This document shows, in pieces, positions 18,144 to 27,438 of a stretch of 64,000 bases of DNA. Within the stretch, counting starts at the first letter, position 1. Every line of letters starts with the position of its first letter. This stretch comes from Corynebacterium hansenii (GTDB lineage: Bacteria; Actinomycetota; Actinomycetes; Mycobacteriales; Mycobacteriaceae). The stretch spans positions 558,001 to 622,000 of the forward strand of contig NZ_CP047211.1 of NCBI RefSeq assembly GCF_030408795.1. The letters are read 5' to 3'. Under the pieces are notes generated by a model. It was given only the letters and a program-made list of their open reading frames with translations, was not told the DNA's origin and did no database searches. A program made the translations under genes and the position numbers.

Positions 18144-19472
18144 ATGAACATTCTGATCATCGGGGCCGGACCGTCGGGGCTGGCCACCGCCGCGGAGCTG
18201 AAGAAGGCCGGGCTCGACTACGACCACGTCGAACGGCACGACGGCGTCGGCGGCCTGTGGGACATCGACAACCCGACGACCCCCATGTACGAATCGGCGC
18301 ACCTGATCTCGTCGAAGCGCCTGTCCTGCCTGCCCGGGCGGCCCTTCCGCGACGACGTCGCCGACTACCCGCCGCGCACCGAAGTCGTGCGCTATCTGCG
18401 CGATTTCGCGTCCGACGAGGGTCTGACCGACCGCATCCGCTTCGGCGTCGAGGTCACCTCGGTCACGCCGGCGGGGGAGGGCGGCGGCTTCGACGTCACC
18501 ATGCGCCCCTTCGGCGGCGACGGGGAGCCCGAGACGAAGCGCTACGCGAACGTCATCTGCGCGTCCGGCACGCTGTCCACCCCGAACCTCCCCGACATCC
18601 CCGGCGAATTCGCCGGCGAGTACCGCCATTCGGCCACGTACCGCGGCATCGATGAGCTGCGCGGCAAGCGGGTCCTGGTCATCGGCGCCGGCAACTCCGG
18701 CTGCGACATCGCGTGCGACGCCGCCCAGGCCGCCGAGTCGGCGGAGCTGAGCATGCGCCGCGGGTACTGGTTCATTCCCAAGCACGTCTTCGGCCGCCCG
18801 TCCGACGAATGGACCGTGACCGGGCCGCAGCTGCCCGCGCGGATCATGCAGGCCGTGGCGCAGACGTACCTGCGGCTCCACTTCGGCGACCTGCGCAAGC
18901 TGGGGCTGCCGAAGCCCGACCACCGCATCTTCGAGACCCACCCCCTGCTCAACGACCAGCTGATCCACCACCTGCGGCACGGGGACATCTCGGTGCGCGG
19001 GGACGTGTCGCGTTTCGACGGCCACGACGTGGTCTTCGCCGACGGTTCCCGCGGCAGCTACGACCTCGTGCTGGCGTGCACCGGGTTCCACCACTCGGTG
19101 CCCTACGCCGCCGACCTGTTCGGCGGTCCCCGCGCCAACGCCATGGAGCAGCTGTACCTCGGCTTCGCGCACCCGGAGCACCCCGGGCTGTGGGCGCCGG
19201 GCCTCATCGAGCTGAACTCGGGGGCGTTCGGAGCGATCGGGCAGCAGGCGCGGCTCATCGCCGCGGTGCTTTCCGACGAGGCGAAGGCCGCCGAATTCGC
19301 CCGTCGCGTCCGGGACAACGACGTCGACCTCAGCGGCGGCCTGAACATGGACGGCTCGGAGCGCCACCGCGGGTACGCCGACTCGCACGCGCTCCACGCC
19401 GCGCTGGCCGACGAGCTCGAGGCGCTGGGCCTCGACGCCCGCCGGGAACTGCTCGGCGGGCTCGCCGGCTAG
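18144..19472 (+). CDS. Flavin-containing monooxygenase-like NAD(P)/FAD protein
   Basis: Two-dinucleotide-fold flavoprotein of 442 aa. The FAD site GAGPSG is at residues 7-12, the NADPH site VIGAGNSGCDIA near residue 178, and the FMO/BVMO fingerprint FxGxxxHxxxY appears as FAGEYRHSATY (about 156-166). It probably hydroxylates a small N-, S- or carbonyl substrate with O2 and NADPH; the substrate is unknown. TATTCT lies 7 nt before ATG 18144, suggesting a leaderless message. It follows the TetR gene by 18 bp and its stop overlaps that of the convergent ligase by 4 bp (CTAG). Confidence 0.85.
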   Translation: MNILIIGAGPSGLATAAELKKAGLDYDHVERHDGVGGLWDIDNPTTPMYESAHLISSKRLSCLPGRPFRDDVADYPPRTEVVRYLRDFASDEGLTDRIRFGVEVTSVTPAGEGGGFDVTMRPFGGDGEPETKRYANVICASGTLSTPNLPDIPGEFAGEYRHSATYRGIDELRGKRVLVIGAGNSGCDIACDAAQAAESAELSMRRGYWFIPKHVFGRPSDEWTVTGPQLPARIMQAVAQTYLRLHFGDLRKLGLPKPDHRIFETHPLLNDQLIHHLRHGDISVRGDVSRFDGHDVVFADGSRGSYDLVLACTGFHHSVPYAADLFGGPRANAMEQLYLGFAHPEHPGLWAPGLIELNSGAFGAIGQQARLIAAVLSDEAKAAEFARRVRDNDVDLSGGLNMDGSERHRGYADSHALHAALADELEALGLDARRELLGGLAG

Positions 19473-21592
19473 GGGCGGCGGCCCCTGCGGTGCCGGGTCG
19501 GGGGCAGCGGGATATCCGAGCCCTCGGCCAGCACCGGATGCTCCTGCAGCGCCGGCTGCTCGAAGCTGACCCACTTCACGCCCGCGGAGTCGTGGCAGCC
19601 CTTCGGCAGCGGATCCGAGTAGAGCTCCTCGAACATGTCCTTCATCTCCGAGTGGACGTGCTTGCGGCGCAGCTTCAGGCTCGGCGTGAGCTCGTCGGCC
19701 TCGACGGTGAGCTCGCGGTCGAGGATGCGGAAGCGCTTGACCTGCTCCCACGAGTTGAGGCCCTCGTTGAGGCGGCCGAGCGACGCCTGCACCAGCGCCA
19801 CGACCCGCGGGTCGCGCGTCATCTCGGCGAAGGTCGCCGGGGCGCCGCCGTTGCGTTCGCACCAATCGCGGGTGGCCTTTTCCTCGAGCACGACCATGCC
19901 GACCATGAACTTCTTGCCCTCGCCGTAGGTCACCAGCTCCATGGCGAGGGGGCACAGGCCCTTGAATTCCGACTCGATCGCCGCCGGCGCGATGTACTTG
20001 CCGTTGGAGGACTTGTACAGGGACTTCTTGCGGTCCGTGATGTAGACGAAGCCGCGGTCGTCCTTGCGGGCGATGTCGCCGGTGCGCAGGAAGCCGTCGC
20101 CGGGCAGCGACTCGGCGGTCGCGTCCTCCCGGTTGTGGTAGCCGTTCATGTTCCACGGGCTCTTCAGCAGCAGCTCGCCGTCCTCGGCGATCCTGTCCTC
20201 CACGCCGGGGAACGGCCAGCCGATGGTGCCGATGCGGTAGGCCTCCAGCCGCGTGATGTGGGTGATGCAGCCCTCGGTGAGGCCGAACCCTTCGGCGATG
20301 GGCATGCCGACCGACAGGTACCACTTGGTGATGTCCTGGTTGATCGGCGCCGAGCCGGAGATGAACATGCGCACGTTCCCGCCGAGGGCCGCCCGGATCT
20401 TCGACAGCACGACCTTGTCGGCGATGCCCAGGCGGAATTTCAGCCACCCCGGCACCTCCTTGCCGGCCAGCCGCAGCTCGGTGGCCTCCATGGCCAGCCG
20501 CATGCTGACCTTGCCCAGCTTGGCCTTGACTCCGTTGCCCTCGAACTGGGCGTGGATGGCGGAGTAGGCCTTCTCGAAGATGCGGGGCGCGCCGCCCATG
20601 ACGGTCGGCTTGATCTCCTGGAGGTTCTCCACGATCTTGTCGATGCGCCCGTCGATGGCGGTGGTGATGCCCGTGTTGATGGACACGTACAGCAGGAACC
20701 GCCCCATCAGGTGCGCGAGCGGCAGCCACAGGAAGTGGACGTCGGTTTCGTAGATGTTCGGCGTCGACGTCACGGCGGCGACGTTGTTCATCCACGCGCC
20801 GTGGGTGATGATCGCGCCCTTCGGCTTGCCCGTGGTGCCGGACGTGTACTGGAAGGTGGCGATGGTGTCGGGGGTGATGCCGTCGATGGCGCGCCGGACC
20901 ACGTGGGGCTCGTGGTCGAGCAGCTCGCGGCCCTGCGCCATCAGGTCGGACAGCGGCGACACCCAGTCGAGGATGTCCTCGGCGGTGAGCCCGCCCGGGG
21001 CGTTGACGGCCTGCGTCTGCGCGGACCAGCCCGGGTCGATGACGTAGACGTGCTCGACGTTCGGGATCGCATCGCGGATGTCCAGCAGCTTGGCCACCTG
21101 CCCGCCGTCTTCGGCGATGACCATGCGCGAGCCGGAGTCGTTGATGATGAACTCGATGTCGCCGGGCACCGACGTCGGGTAGATGGCCACGGAGTTGACG
21201 CCGATGGACATCAGCGCCATGTCCGAGTTGACCCAGTGCATGCCGGTGCCGGAGATGAGCGCGGCGGCGTCGCCTTTGGCCAGGCCCGCGGCGAGGAGCC
21301 CCGCCGACTGTTCCTCGACGATGCGCCGGAACCCTTCCCAGGTGACGGAGGTCCATTCGTCGTCGGCGTCGCGGAACCGCCAGGCGGTGCGATCCGGGGT
21401 GGCGGCCGCGCGGCGCAGGACCATCGCGCCGACGCTGGGGGCCGGGTTGTCCAGGACCTCGCGGTCGATGGGTTCGTCGGCGGGCGTGGCGTACCCGTCG
21501 ATCGACCATCCGGTGCCGGCGCCGGACCGCGCCTTCGGCAGGCCGATGGTGCTGACGGGCGGGGGGCTGAGGTCGTTCTGCGGGTTGTTCAT
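19469..21592 (-). CDS. Long-chain acyl-CoA synthetase (FadD15-like AMP-binding protein)
   Basis: ATP-dependent fatty acid:CoA ligase of 707 aa. Core motifs: FQYTSGTTGKPKGAIITHGAW (phosphate loop, written in full at about residues 270-290), GFGLTEGCITH, FLRTGDIARKDDRGFVYITDRKKSLYKSSNGKYI, and the C-terminal LTPSLKLRRKHV where the catalytic Lys is expected. The N-terminal 65 residues and the C-terminal 40 (ending in an Arg-rich tail) extend beyond the usual 600-residue bacterial form. ATG 21592 has AAAGGTG at good spacing. It is divergent from the carboxylase operon across a 434-bp regulatory gap. Confidence 0.9.
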   Translation of the reverse strand: MNNPQNDLSPPPVSTIGLPKARSGAGTGWSIDGYATPADEPIDREVLDNPAPSVGAMVLRRAAATPDRTAWRFRDADDEWTSVTWEGFRRIVEEQSAGLLAAGLAKGDAAALISGTGMHWVNSDMALMSIGVNSVAIYPTSVPGDIEFIINDSGSRMVIAEDGGQVAKLLDIRDAIPNVEHVYVIDPGWSAQTQAVNAPGGLTAEDILDWVSPLSDLMAQGRELLDHEPHVVRRAIDGITPDTIATFQYTSGTTGKPKGAIITHGAWMNNVAAVTSTPNIYETDVHFLWLPLAHLMGRFLLYVSINTGITTAIDGRIDKIVENLQEIKPTVMGGAPRIFEKAYSAIHAQFEGNGVKAKLGKVSMRLAMEATELRLAGKEVPGWLKFRLGIADKVVLSKIRAALGGNVRMFISGSAPINQDITKWYLSVGMPIAEGFGLTEGCITHITRLEAYRIGTIGWPFPGVEDRIAEDGELLLKSPWNMNGYHNREDATAESLPGDGFLRTGDIARKDDRGFVYITDRKKSLYKSSNGKYIAPAAIESEFKGLCPLAMELVTYGEGKKFMVGMVVLEEKATRDWCERNGGAPATFAEMTRDPRVVALVQASLGRLNEGLNSWEQVKRFRILDRELTVEADELTPSLKLRRKHVHSEMKDMFEELYSDPLPKGCHDSAGVKWVSFEQPALQEHPVLAEGSDIPLPPTRHRRGRRP

Positions 21593-21647
21593 CGTTCACC
21601 TTTCTCGGATGTTTTCGGTGGTGGGAGTGCCTCCCCGTCACTTTTGA

Positions 21648-21661
21648 GTGACGTGAATCAC
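21648..21661. promoter_or_regulatory. GlxR/CRP-like site
   Basis: GTGACGTGAATCAC has the GTGA-N6-TCAC core of the corynebacterial cAMP-receptor homologue GlxR (consensus TGTGA-N6-TCACA), missing only the outer T and A. It is 56 bp upstream of the ligase start. Confidence 0.45.
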
Positions 21662-21803
21662 GTTGGTGTCAATCGTATGCACGCGCGTTGTTTCCGTGGG
21701 GAAGATTTTTCGCATTGTGTCCGGGTCGTGTCCTTTCGCCCCGCGTTTTTCCCGGGGCCGGCGGGGCTACCCCCGTAGCCGGGGGTGGGGGCCGATACCC
21801 CCA

Positions 21804-21827
21804 TTCCGTTAATCGCGATTAACGGAA
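21804..21827. promoter_or_regulatory. 24-bp perfect palindrome, TetR operator site A
   Basis: Each half reads TTCCGTTAATCG, giving a continuous 24-bp palindrome with no mismatch. The inner 16 bp (21808-21823, GTTAATCGCGATTAAC) is the best copy of the GTTAAT-N4-ATTAAC motif. It is placed for control of the leftward ligase and/or rightward carboxylase genes. Confidence 0.65.
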
Positions 21828-21970
21828 AAATGGCACATTGGCGCTGGTTGCCGCATCGCAACGGTGTTCCAGGTCACATGCGGGCCGGTGATCGCCCCGC
21901 TTTCCGGTGATTTTCGCCATAGTTTCGGTTGGCAAGTGTCGGGGGTCACAGTAGAGTTTCGCCGCAGAGA

Positions 21971-21986
21971 GTTAATGGGCATTAAC
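21971..21986. promoter_or_regulatory. TetR operator site B
   Basis: GTTAATGGGCATTAAC: perfect 6-bp arms with a 4-bp centre, 41 bp upstream of the carboxylase start, where a bound repressor would block transcription start or elongation. Confidence 0.6.
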
Positions 21987-22026
21987 GCACTGCGGTGCCC
22001 GCCGCCCCAACCCCATGGAGAACGAC

Positions 22027-23598
22027 ATGTCGGACCCCACCAACCGCGAGAAGCACGAGGCCCTGGTCGCGGATCTGCGCGACCTGCTCGCCCGCACCGC
22101 CGAGGGCGGCCCCGAGAAGGCGCGCCGGCGCCACGTGGACCGCGGCAAGCTGCTCCCGCGCCAGCGCATCACCGAGCTGCTGGACCCGGGCAGCCCCTTC
22201 CTCGAGGTCGCGCCGATCGCCGCGCACGACATGTACGGGGGCAAGGTCCCGGCGGCGGGCGTCGTCGCGGGCATCGGGCTCGTGGAGGGCCGCCGCTGCA
22301 TGATCGTGGCCAACGACGCCACGGTCTCCGGCGGCACCTACTACCCGATGACGGTGAAGAAGCACCTCCGCGCGCAGGAGATCGCCGACGCCAACCGCCT
22401 GCCCTGCATCTACCTGGTCGATTCCGGCGGCGCGATGCTGCTCAACCAGGACGAGGTCTTCCCGGACCGCGACCACTTCGGCCGCATCTTCTATAACCAG
22501 GCGAACCTGTCCAAGAAGGGCATCCCGCAGATCTCGGCGGTCCTGGGCTCCTGCACGGCGGGCGGCGCGTACGTCCCGGCGATGTCCGACGAGGCGGTGA
22601 TCGTCAAGGAGCAGGGCACCATCTTCCTGGCGGGCCCGCCGCTGGTGAAGGCGGCGACCGGCGAGGACGTCACGCCCGAGGAGCTCGGCGGCGGCGATCT
22701 GCACTCCAAGACCTCCGGCGTCACCGACCACCTCGCGTTGGACGACGCGGATGCGCTGCACCGCGTCCGCGCGATCGTCGACACGCTTCCGCTTGCCGAC
22801 GACGCACCGTGGGAGGTCCGCGAGACCCGGGATCCGCTGCGCGAGCAGACCGACCTCTACGACATCGTGCCCGTCGACGCCCGACAGCCCTACGACGTCC
22901 GCGAGGTCATCGAGACCATCGTCGACGCCGGCGAGTACCGCGAGTTCAAGGCGGAGTTCGGCACCACGCTGGTCACCGCCTTCGCCCGCATCCACGGCCA
23001 CCCGGTCGGCATCATCGCCAACAACGGCATCCTCTTCGCGGAGTCCGCGCAGAAGGGCGCGCACTTCATCGAGCTGTGCGACCAGCGCGGCATCCCCCTG
23101 GTGTTCCTGCAGAACACCACGGGCTTCATGGTCGGCCGCGAGTACGAGGCCGGGGGCATCGCCAAGCACGGCGCGAAGATGGTCAACGCGGTGGCCACCA
23201 CCCGCGTGCCCAAGTTCACCGTGGTCATCGGCGGCGCGTTCGGCGCCGGCAACTACTCGATGTGCGGCCGCGCGTACTCGCCCCGCTTCCTGTGGATGTG
23301 GCCCAACGCCCGCGTCGCCGTGATGGGCGGCCCCCAGGCGGCCATGACCCTGTCGACGGTCCGCCGCAACCAGATCGAGCGCTCCGGCGGCGAATGGTCG
23401 GCCGAGGAGCAGGAGGCCTTCGAGGCCCCCGTCCGCGAGCAGTTCGAGGAGCAGTCGCACTGCTACTACTCGTCGGCCCGCCTGTGGGACGACGGCGTCA
23501 TCGATCCCGCGGACACCCGCCGCATCCTCGGCCTGGCCCTCGAGGTCGCCGGCGGCGCCCCGCTCGACGATGCCGGCTACGGCGTCTTCCGCATGTAA
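22027..23598 (+). CDS. accD1: Acyl-CoA carboxylase beta subunit (AccD1 type)
   Basis: Carboxyltransferase subunit of a biotin-dependent acyl-CoA carboxylase, by gene context methylcrotonyl-CoA carboxylase. 523 aa from ATG 22027, which has GGAG at 6-nt spacing; ATG 22015 is an alternative that would include that site. N and C halves of the crotonase-like carboxyltransferase fold are clear: [64 protein letters not shown], and [21 protein letters not shown]...[29 protein letters not shown]. The M. tuberculosis AccA1-AccD1 pair is known to act in leucine catabolism, and this operon has the same partners. A biotin-carboxylase subunit follows 33 bp downstream. Confidence 0.93.
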   Translation: MSDPTNREKHEALVADLRDLLARTAEGGPEKARRRHVDRGKLLPRQRITELLDPGSPFLEVAPIAAHDMYGGKVPAAGVVAGIGLVEGRRCMIVANDATVSGGTYYPMTVKKHLRAQEIADANRLPCIYLVDSGGAMLLNQDEVFPDRDHFGRIFYNQANLSKKGIPQISAVLGSCTAGGAYVPAMSDEAVIVKEQGTIFLAGPPLVKAATGEDVTPEELGGGDLHSKTSGVTDHLALDDADALHRVRAIVDTLPLADDAPWEVRETRDPLREQTDLYDIVPVDARQPYDVREVIETIVDAGEYREFKAEFGTTLVTAFARIHGHPVGIIANNGILFAESAQKGAHFIELCDQRGIPLVFLQNTTGFMVGREYEAGGIAKHGAKMVNAVATTRVPKFTVVIGGAFGAGNYSMCGRAYSPRFLWMWPNARVAVMGGPQAAMTLSTVRRNQIERSGGEWSAEEQEAFEAPVREQFEEQSHCYYSSARLWDDGVIDPADTRRILGLALEVAGGAPLDDAGYGVFRM

Positions 23599-23631
23599 CC
23601 CGAACCGACAGCACAGAGAGGAGAGAAGCCC

Positions 23632-25704
23632 ATGACCACCGCCACCGCCACCACCGCCCCCGGCGCGGAGACCATCAACACGGTGCTCGTCGCCAACCGC
23701 GGCGAGATCGCCTGCCGCGTGATCCGCACCCTTCGCGAACAGGGGGTCCGCTCCGTCGCCGTTTATTCCGACGCCGACGCCGACGCCCCCCACGTCCGCC
23801 TGGCCGACGTCGCCGTCCACATCGGCCCGTCGCCGGCGCGGGAGTCCTACCTGGTCATCGACCGCATCCTGGATGCGGCCCGCCGCACCGGCGCGCAGGC
23901 CATCCACCCCGGCTACGGCTTCCTGTCCGAGAACGCGGCGTTCGCCCGCGCCTGCGAGGATGCCGGCATCATCTTCATGGGGCCGCCCGCCTCGGCGATC
24001 GAGACGATGGGCGACAAGATCTCCGCGCGGGCGACCGTCGAAAAGCGCGACGTGCCCACCGTGCCCGGCATCTCCCGCCCCGGCCTGACGGACGAGGAGC
24101 TCATCGACGCCGCGCCGGGCATCGGGTTCCCGGTGCTGATCAAGCCGTCCGCCGGCGGCGGCGGCAAGGGCATGCACCGCGTCGAGCGCATCGAGGACCT
24201 GCCCGACGCGCTGGTCACCGCCCGCCGCGAGGCCGCCGGCGCCTTCGGCGACGATTCGCTGTTCATCGAGCACTTCGTGGACACCCCGCGCCACATCGAG
24301 GTGCAGGTGCTGGCGGATGCGCACGGCAACGTCATCCACCTCGGCGAGCGCGAGTGCTCGCTGCAGCGCCGGCACCAGAAGGTCATCGAGGAGGCGCCGA
24401 GCCCGCTTCTCGACGAAACCGTCCGCGCCCGGATCGGCGAGGCGGCCTGCGACGCCGCCCGCTCCTGCGGTTACGTCGGCGCCGGCACCGTCGAGTTCAT
24501 CGTCCCCGCCGCCGACCCGGACAAGTTCTACTTCATGGAGATGAACACCCGCCTCCAGGTCGAGCACCCCGTCACCGAGGAGGTCACCGGTCTGGACCTG
24601 GTGGCCCTGCAGCTGGCCATCGCCCGCGGGGCGGAGCTGCCCATCACGCAGGACGACGTCACCATGACCGGCCACTCCATCGAGGCCCGCGTCTACGCCG
24701 AGGACCCGGCCGCCGGATTCCTGCCCACCGGCGGCACCGTCACCCGCGTGGTCGAGCCCTCCGGCCCGGGCGTGCGCGTCGACTCCGGCATCGCCGACGG
24801 CGCCGAGGTCACGTCCCTGTACGACCCGATGCTGATGAAGGTCATCGTCCACGGCGCCGACCGCGCCGAGGCCCTCGACCGGCTGGTCCGGGCGCTGGCC
24901 AACACCGTCGTCGCCGGCGTCGGCGTCAACGTCGACTTCTGCCGCTACCTGCTCGCGGTGCCCGAGGTGGCCTCCGGCGACCTGGACACCGGCCTGCTCG
25001 ACCGGGTCGCCGGGGACTACGCCGACTTCGAGGTGCCCGACCAGGCCCTGGTCGCCGCCGCCATGGCGTGGCTGGCCGGCCGCTGGCCCGAGGGCCCGGC
25101 CTCGCCGTGGGCCGTGCCGGACGCCTGGCGCTCCGGCCGGCCGGGCACCCAGCGCCTGCGCCTGGGCACCACCAACGGCTCCCGCCTCATCGCGGTGTCC
25201 GGCACCCCCTCCGGCGCGACGGTCACCGTCGACGCGCGGGTCGCGGGCATCAGCGAACCCGCCGAAGGCGAAGACGCCCCCGAGCCCCGCGACCACTCCT
25301 CGGCCATCCACCGCGACGGCGACCTGTGGCGCGTCGACTGCGACGGCATCGCCCGCCACTGGCAGGTGGAGACCGTGGCCAGCCGGCGCGGCACCGACGT
25401 CATCGTCTCCTCCGACGAGGGCACCTGGGTGCTGCACCGCGAAAACGTGGTCCGCTCCGCCGCCGACGACGACGGCTCCGGCGACGGCACGCTGAGCTCG
25501 CCCATGCCGGGCACGGTCATCGCGCTGTCCGCGGCCGACGGCGACCGCGTCGAAGCCGGCGACCCGGTCCTGGTCGTGGAGGCCATGAAGATGGAGCACA
25601 CGCTCCGCGCCCCCGCCGCCGGCGTCGTCGAATACCACGTCGCCGAAGGCGCCCAGGTCTCCTCCGAAATCGCCCTGGCCACCGTCACGCCCGACGAAGA
25701 CTGA
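23632..25704 (+). CDS. accA1: Acyl-CoA carboxylase alpha subunit: biotin carboxylase + BCCP
   Basis: 690-aa subunit that carboxylates its own biotin with ATP and bicarbonate and presents it to the beta subunit. Biotin carboxylase occupies about residues 15-465: [33 protein letters not shown], the ATP-grasp loop [34 protein letters not shown] and [17 protein letters not shown] linker and oligomerisation region follows, and the biotinyl domain ends the protein with EAMKMEH (biotinylated Lys653). A strong AGAGAGGAGAGAA site precedes ATG 23632. Downstream is a gap with tandem 17-bp repeats, then the acyl-CoA dehydrogenase gene. Confidence 0.95.
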   Translation: MTTATATTAPGAETINTVLVANRGEIACRVIRTLREQGVRSVAVYSDADADAPHVRLADVAVHIGPSPARESYLVIDRILDAARRTGAQAIHPGYGFLSENAAFARACEDAGIIFMGPPASAIETMGDKISARATVEKRDVPTVPGISRPGLTDEELIDAAPGIGFPVLIKPSAGGGGKGMHRVERIEDLPDALVTARREAAGAFGDDSLFIEHFVDTPRHIEVQVLADAHGNVIHLGERECSLQRRHQKVIEEAPSPLLDETVRARIGEAACDAARSCGYVGAGTVEFIVPAADPDKFYFMEMNTRLQVEHPVTEEVTGLDLVALQLAIARGAELPITQDDVTMTGHSIEARVYAEDPAAGFLPTGGTVTRVVEPSGPGVRVDSGIADGAEVTSLYDPMLMKVIVHGADRAEALDRLVRALANTVVAGVGVNVDFCRYLLAVPEVASGDLDTGLLDRVAGDYADFEVPDQALVAAAMAWLAGRWPEGPASPWAVPDAWRSGRPGTQRLRLGTTNGSRLIAVSGTPSGATVTVDARVAGISEPAEGEDAPEPRDHSSAIHRDGDLWRVDCDGIARHWQVETVASRRGTDVIVSSDEGTWVLHRENVVRSAADDDGSGDGTLSSPMPGTVIALSAADGDRVEAGDPVLVVEAMKMEHTLRAPAAGVVEYHVAEGAQVSSEIALATVTPDED

Positions 25705-25707
25705 TCT

Positions 25708-25756
25708 CTCAACAAGCACCCGCCCTCAACAAGCACCCGCCCTCACAAAGCACCCC
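25708..25756 (+). repeat. 17-bp tandem repeat, 2.8 copies
   Basis: CTCAACAAGCACCCGCC is present twice head-to-tail (25708-25724, 25725-25741), followed by a degenerate third unit CTCACAAAGCACCCC (25742-25756). The last unit contains CACAAAGC, resembling the core of the CGTCGYAAAGC word. The array fills nearly the whole gap between accA1 and the dehydrogenase gene. Confidence 0.8.
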
Positions 25757-25773
25757 GACAACAAGGAGCCACC

Positions 25774-26934
25774 ATGACCGACGTCAACACCGCCGATCTG
25801 CCCGCCGAATACCGCGAGCTGCAGACCGTCGTCCGCGAGTTCGCCAACGAGGTCGTCGACCCCGTCGCCTACGAGCACGACCGCAACCACACGTTCCCCT
25901 ACGAGGTCGTCGCGCAGATGGGCGAGATGGGCCTGTTCGGCCTGCCCTTCTCCGAGGAGTACGGCGGCATGGGCGGCGATTATCTTTCGCTGGGCATCGC
26001 CCTGGAGGAGCTGGCCAAGGTCGACCAGTCGGTCGCGATCACCCTGGAGGCCGGCGTGGGCCTCGGCGCCTCGCCGATCTACCACTTCGGCAACGAGGAG
26101 CAGAAGCAAAAGTGGCTGCCGGACCTCACCGCGGGCAAGGCGCTGGCGGGCTTCGGCCTCACGGAGCCCGACGCCGGCTCCGACGCGGGCGCCACCCGCA
26201 CCGTCGCGCGCGAGGACGGCGGGGACTTCGTCATCAACGGCTCGAAGCAGTTCATCACCAACTCCGGCACGGACATCACTTCGCTGGTCACCGTCACCGC
26301 CGTCACCGGCGAGAAGGAGAACGGCAAGAAGGAGATCTCCACGATCATCGTGCCCGCCGACTCCGAGGGCTTCGTCGCCGAGCCGGCGTACGACAAGGTC
26401 GGCTGGAACGCCTCCGACACGCACCCGCTGACCTTCACCGACGTCCGCGTCCCGCAGGAGAACCTGCTGGGCACCCGCGGCCGCGGCTTCGCGAACTTCC
26501 TGTCCACCCTGGCCGAGGGCCGCGTCGCCATCGCCGCGCTGGCCACCGGCGCCGCGCAGGGCTGCGTCGACGAGTCGGTGAAGTACGCCAAGGAGCGCCA
26601 CTCGATGGGCCGCGCGATCGCCGAGTACCAGGCGATCTCGTTCAAGATCGCCCGCATGGAGGCCCGCGCCCACGCCGCCCGCATGGCCTGGTACGACGCC
26701 GCAGCGAAGATGGTGAAGGGCAAGGAGTTCCGCCGCGAGGCGTACATCGCCAAGCTCATCTCCTCCGAGGCCGCGATGGACAACGCCCGTGACGCCACGC
26801 AGATCCACGGCGGCTACGGCTTCATGAACGAGTACCGCGTCTCGCGCCACTACCGCGACTCCAAGATCCTGGAGATCGGCGAGGGCACCACCGAGGTGCA
26901 GCTGATGCTGATCGCCCGCGGACTGGGCCTGTAG
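25774..26934 (+). CDS. fadE19: Acyl-CoA dehydrogenase, probable isovaleryl-CoA dehydrogenase
   Basis: FAD enzyme of 386 aa introducing an alpha,beta double bond into an acyl-CoA. The family blocks are complete: FGLTEPDAGSDAGATRT (flavin/substrate loop), FITNSGTDI, the C-terminal helical domain, RHSMGRAIAEYQAISFKIARME, and the signature QIHGGYGFMNEYRVSRHYRDSKILEIGEGTTEVQ that carries the catalytic-base region. AAGGAG precedes ATG 25774. Its position between the carboxylase and MaoC genes equals Rv2500c (fadE19), hence isovaleryl-/branched-chain specificity is inferred. Confidence 0.92.
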   Translation: MTDVNTADLPAEYRELQTVVREFANEVVDPVAYEHDRNHTFPYEVVAQMGEMGLFGLPFSEEYGGMGGDYLSLGIALEELAKVDQSVAITLEAGVGLGASPIYHFGNEEQKQKWLPDLTAGKALAGFGLTEPDAGSDAGATRTVAREDGGDFVINGSKQFITNSGTDITSLVTVTAVTGEKENGKKEISTIIVPADSEGFVAEPAYDKVGWNASDTHPLTFTDVRVPQENLLGTRGRGFANFLSTLAEGRVAIAALATGAAQGCVDESVKYAKERHSMGRAIAEYQAISFKIARMEARAHAARMAWYDAAAKMVKGKEFRREAYIAKLISSEAAMDNARDATQIHGGYGFMNEYRVSRHYRDSKILEIGEGTTEVQLMLIARGLGL

Positions 26935-26946
26935 GGGAGGGGAGCC

Positions 26947-27438
26947 ATGACGGACAACGACGGAATCGTCCAGCGCGGCCTCTGGTTCGACGAGTACGAG
27001 GAGGGCGCCCGCTACCTGCACCGCCCCGGCCGCACCGTCACCGAGACCGACGACGTCCTGTTCACCACGCTGACCATGAACACCCAGCCGCTGCATCTCG
27101 ACGCCCACTGGTCGTCGCAGCAGCCGGGTTTCGGGGGCAAGCGCCTGGTCAATTCGATGTGGACCCTGTCGACGGTGGTGGGGCTGTCGGTGTCGCAGCT
27201 GACGCTGGGCACCATCGTGGCGAACCTGGGCTTCACCGAGGTCTCGTTCCCGAAGCCCATGTTCCACGGCGACACGCTGTACGCGGAGACGAAGTGCCTG
27301 TCCAAGCGCGCGTCGAAGTCCCGGCCGGGCCAGGGCATCGTCGAGCTGGAGCACATCGGCCGCAACCAGGACGGCGACGTCGTCTGCAGGGCGGTTCGGG
27401 CGACGTTGGTGCAGTGTGACCCGGAGGCCGACCGATGA
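26947..27438 (+). CDS. MaoC family hydratase
   Basis: Hotdog-fold (R)-type enoyl-CoA hydratase of 163 aa; by context it would hydrate 3-methylglutaconyl-CoA to HMG-CoA. The hydratase motif appears as NTQPLHLDAHWSSQQPGFGGKRLVNSMWT, containing the catalytic Asp/His positions typical of MaoC (N-x-P-x-H-x-D). It is the counterpart of Rv2499c. GGGAGGGGAG precedes ATG 26947; its end overlaps the lyase gene by 4 bp (ATGA). Confidence 0.88.
   Translation: MTDNDGIVQRGLWFDEYEEGARYLHRPGRTVTETDDVLFTTLTMNTQPLHLDAHWSSQQPGFGGKRLVNSMWTLSTVVGLSVSQLTLGTIVANLGFTEVSFPKPMFHGDTLYAETKCLSKRASKSRPGQGIVELEHIGRNQDGDVVCRAVRATLVQCDPEADR

Larger units (their letters stand above)
21593..22026. other. Divergent regulatory region between ligase and carboxylase operon
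   Basis: A 434-bp non-coding gap holding several independent operator-like signals: a GlxR-like GTGA-N6-TCAC at 21648-21661, a 24-bp perfect palindrome at 21804-21827, and a second inverted repeat at 21971-21986. The region is markedly AT-richer than its neighbours around 21700-21960. No coding sequence is apparent. Confidence 0.7.

Noticed and set aside
17664-25719. Very long open frames (over 1200 codons) antisense to the acyl-CoA genes
   Set aside because: They mirror genuine genes on the other strand, are rich in Arg/Gly/His/Pro or Val/Gly/Asp as expected from GC-rich shadow frames, and lack ribosome sites or domains.
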